From: Mesostigma viride
Lineage: Eukaryota > Streptophyta > Mesostigmatophyceae > Mesostigmatales > Mesostigmataceae
Reading direction: 5' to 3'
Assembly (NCBI GenBank): GCA_009746045.1
Contig: RPFO01000246.1
Location: forward strand, 3,515,353-3,579,352
Length of the DNA: 64,000 nucleotides
Position 1 is the first letter of the stretch. Each line of letters starts with the position of its first letter. The notes below the pieces were generated by a model, which was given only the letters and a program-made list of their open reading frames with translations, was not told the origin of the DNA and searched no databases. This document shows, in pieces, positions 61,360 to 64,000 of this stretch. The translations under genes were made by a program, and so were the position numbers.

Positions 61360-63519
61360 TTAATTAATTAATTAATTAGGAACATGACTCCGTTGGGAGT
61401 ACATGTGGCACATAGCCCTGAGAAGGGGCATATGGCTTTTAATACATTCTGGGCTTCAATACACTCTGGGCTACTTCCTGCAAGGGTAGGATGTAAACTA
61501 CACCTGCATGCTCTAGCTAGGTGCACCAAGAAGTGCACCTGCACCACCGCGTGATCTATCAGAGCATGCACAAAGGGGGCCCGTCATGGGGGGGAAGATC
61601 AGCATGGCTATATAGAAGCTAGGGCATGGCGTCTCAGCAGAGATCGAGTACTCTCTCTGTGTGGGCACCGCATAACTAACTAAATAAAGCTAGGCAGCAT
61701 CTGGTGCGTGTGGCACATCATGGGCACACATGTACATGACTAAATAATGCTCGATTGAATCAGCTGGTATAGTGCCTGTAGTAGGCGTACATGTACGACA
61801 AGGCCACGGTCTATGTATTCTACACTACTACTATACTGTTGTATTCCCCTAAGCTGGGGCGTCTGCATGGGGAGTCACTGCATGGGGGCGCGGGGGTCGC
61901 GTGCCATGCAGGGCTTGTGGCCGACGTAGATGGCCGCCCCCTTCCAGTACACCGGCTTACGGGCCGCCGTGGTCTGCCGGAGCTGGAGGTAGGTCAGCCA
62001 TACAGCTCCGAGTCTTCTCGAGCCGCTTGCGGCATCGGAGAAAAGAAATCTTGTCCGCCGGGTTCTTAAAGGTGAGAATTAAGAAGCGCCGGGGGGCGCC
62101 CCTGCCTTACCCTGCGCACGGGGAAGGCGGTGGGCGACCGGCTCGATCTCACCAGTACGGCCCATGCGACCAAGGATTTCTCCCTCAAACGCACGTGCAA
62201 GCTTCGAGGAATTCTCACCTTCCTCCATGTCGAAGTTCTTGACGATGACGTTGAGGCTAGCTGCGCTTGGCGAGCTCGGCCTCCTCGCGGAGGTCAAGCG
62301 TCTGCCGCTGCATGGAGCTGTGCTGCGACGGCGGAGGTGGTGGAGGTGGTGTGTTGCGGCGGAGGTGGTTGAGGTGCATACCAGTGGAGGTGGTTAAGCA
62401 TGTCCGCCCATGCAGGGCTGGGTGGGGGGAGCATCGCCAGCCAGGCCAGCTGTGGGGCCGCTGCATGGCTTGGCGGCAATGTCCTTCACCGCCTGCATGG
62501 GCGGTGATGCGTGCGGTGTTTTGCAGGCATTCGATGGCGATGGCGTTGTCCTGGAGGCGCTTGTCGACTGATGTCACGGAGCCATGGGCAGTGATGGCGT
62601 CGGCACCTGGAGTCGGTGGGGGGGCGGGGGGGAAAGGCGAGGAGGTGGAAGTGGCGGTGGAAATGATGGGGAGCTCAGCAGCCAGCGTGCGGCTCACTGA
62701 GCTGCCGCATCTGCAGCTTGGGTTAAGGGGCGTCACGTGCCGGCTGTGAGATGGCTTCTTGTTGGAGGTGGAGGAGGAAGGTGGATCTCGGTCATGCAAG
62801 CTAGGGGGAGGGGACCCAGAGGTCTTCGCCAGATCGAGCGCTGAAGGATGGTAAAGAGGGCAGCGAGCTGTACGAAGCCGTGCGGTCGGGACCAGCTGGA
62901 CAGGTAGTCCTGAAGGTCTGCGATGAGAAAACCGGCCGTCAGGTCCATTGCGGAGGCGGTGATGGGCTTAGAGGCGCCGGCACAGGTCAAGAAGGGAGGC
63001 GTACGACCCATAAAACACGAGCTCCAGGATCTTGATGGGTGGCATATGTCGAAATAGCTGGGTCTGTCGACGTCAATTAAGGTGGAAAAGTAACCTGTCA
63101 ACGTCAAAGTCGCGCGATCAGACCAGCTAGGTTCGGCTGGGCGGCTGCGTTTGGGCTCAGGCGATGCAGAGGGCGAGGCATAGGGCGAAGTATAGTGCCG
63201 GGAGCTAGGGTTCCAGGCGACCACAGTGCACGACTAGCTAGCTAGTGTCACCGCTGCCTGCCGGACCTGCAGAGGGCGAATTAAGCTGCAGCCGGAGCTG
63301 CAGACGTATTATCAGGGCTTGGCGCAGCCGCCAGGCTGCGTTGCATCGCGAGGAGCGTTTGCTCGTCATATACTGCGTAATAGCTTCGGAAAATTATATC
63401 AGTGTGTGCGTCTTAGAAAGACGAAGTGGTTGTGATATTCACAGCCAAATTTGGTGACCAAACGTGGAAGTTATCAGCGCCGCCGTCAGCCATGGCTACC
63501 TCGTGGCTCGTGGCTCGTA
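61360..63519 (-). mobile_element. ORF1-only LINE-derived element (copy 3)
   Basis: Minus strand. 5' end with two to three CCACGAG-type units (63519-63500), a leader matching 27342-27474, degenerate ORF1 (~63370-61880), a 3' UTR matching 28896-29330 block by block, the stem-loop and a (TTAA)n tail at 61378-61360. No ORF2 sequence. No convincing target-site duplication was found. ORF1 is more decayed than in copy 2. Confidence 0.8.
61880..63370 (-). pseudogene. LINE ORF1 remnant (copy 3)
   Basis: Segments in several frames: SDRATLTLTGYFSTLIDVDR and LQLAALFTI (63130-62850), and RSLNVIVKNFDMEEGENSSK, GEIEPVAHRLPRAQGK (62260-62090), then PVYWKGAAIYV-type coding near 61950. They follow copy 2 in order, with stops and frameshifts. 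Confidence 0.7.
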
Positions 63520-63550
63520 GTATGTATATAGCTAGGTTACACGGCAGGTT

Positions 63551-63980
63551 ACACGGCGGACCGGGCGGAGCGGGCCAAGCTCCTGGCCTACGGCGACGTC
63601 GGGCACCATCGTGTGGTGCCCTTTGTCCTGGAGGAGTTTGGGGCCATGGGGCCCCTGACCTCCGCCTTCTTCAAGGAGTGTTGCCGGCTCCGGGAGGACC
63701 GGCTGGACCTGGAGGGCCAGCGGGCCCCATGGTCGGCGCGGACCTGGACGTCATATTGGCGTCAGCGCTTGTCGGTGGCGCTGCCTCGGGCCATGGCTGA
63801 CATCATGCTCCGCCGTACGCGGGCTGATTTTGCGGTGCAGCAGGGCTATTAGGTTCCTCCCGTTAGGCGTTTCCATTGGTCTTATCGTAGTATAGAGCTT
63901 TGACATGGCTCTGTATATAGGTTTATAGCTGGGCGTTTGCTTTGGTTTGAGTGATTTCACTCTGCTGTAAGTAATTATAC
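63551..63980 (+). mobile_element. Second LINE family: ORF2 C terminus and 3' UTR
   Basis: Open frame 63551-63852 ending in a stop: LLAYGDVGHHRVVPFVLEEF, GAMGPLTSAFF, REDRLDLEGQRAPWSARTW and YWRQRLSVAL. It is the intact version of the C terminus seen decayed at 51880-51700. The 3' UTR follows; its end (TTTCACTCTGCTGTAAGTAA) resembles 61320-61345. 5'-truncated at about 63545. Confidence 0.65.
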
Positions 63981-64000
63981 TTTTCACTCGGCCGGCCTTG

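Overview
The window is nuclear DNA of a eukaryotic green alga, most likely one with a flagellated stage. Four things support this: a plastid ferredoxin-NADP+ reductase with a transit peptide, an axonemal dynein assembly factor (DNAAF1/ODA7 type), plant-type TTTAGGG repeats, and GT-AG introns in every gene. No bacterial-style operons, rRNA or tRNA genes were seen. I could not name the species.

Host genes, left to right: the 5' half of a short-chain dehydrogenase (minus, 273-1085); an EI24/RRT8-like membrane protein (plus, 3487-5965); DNAAF1/LRRC50 (minus, nine exons, 9366-17724); a YIPF1-like Golgi membrane protein (plus, five exons, 18704-23715) that faces DNAAF1 across a ~1 kb divergent promoter region; two paralogous small-subunit serine palmitoyltransferase-like genes on the minus strand (30581-33019 and 38882-43196); and FNR (plus, seven exons, 44593-48804). 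For each full gene the exon lengths sum to a multiple of three, which supports the models.

Most of the rest is transposable elements and simple repeats. There are at least two families of LINE (non-LTR) retrotransposon. Beside them are three copies of an element that carries only LINE ORF1 followed directly by a 3' UTR and a microsatellite tail (6673-8150, 27268-29344, 61360-63519), an algal counterpart in structure to mammalian HAL1. These share a terminal stem-loop with the ORF2-bearing LINEs. A SINE-like family is scattered through introns and intergenic DNA. A 7375-bp element with CACTA termini (53397-60771) splits a LINE ORF2 in two.

Region by region: 0-6 kb two genes; 6-9 kb an ORF1-only element nested in another repeat; 9-18 kb DNAAF1 with a LINE and long microsatellites in its introns; 18-24 kb YIPF1; 24-30 kb nested LINEs; 30-43 kb the duplicated ssSPT-like genes with a 1.5 kb (CGGGG)n array between them; 43-49 kb FNR; 49-64 kb a nest of LINE, SINE-like and CACTA-like elements. 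Long ORFs over the simple repeats are artefacts and are not annotated.
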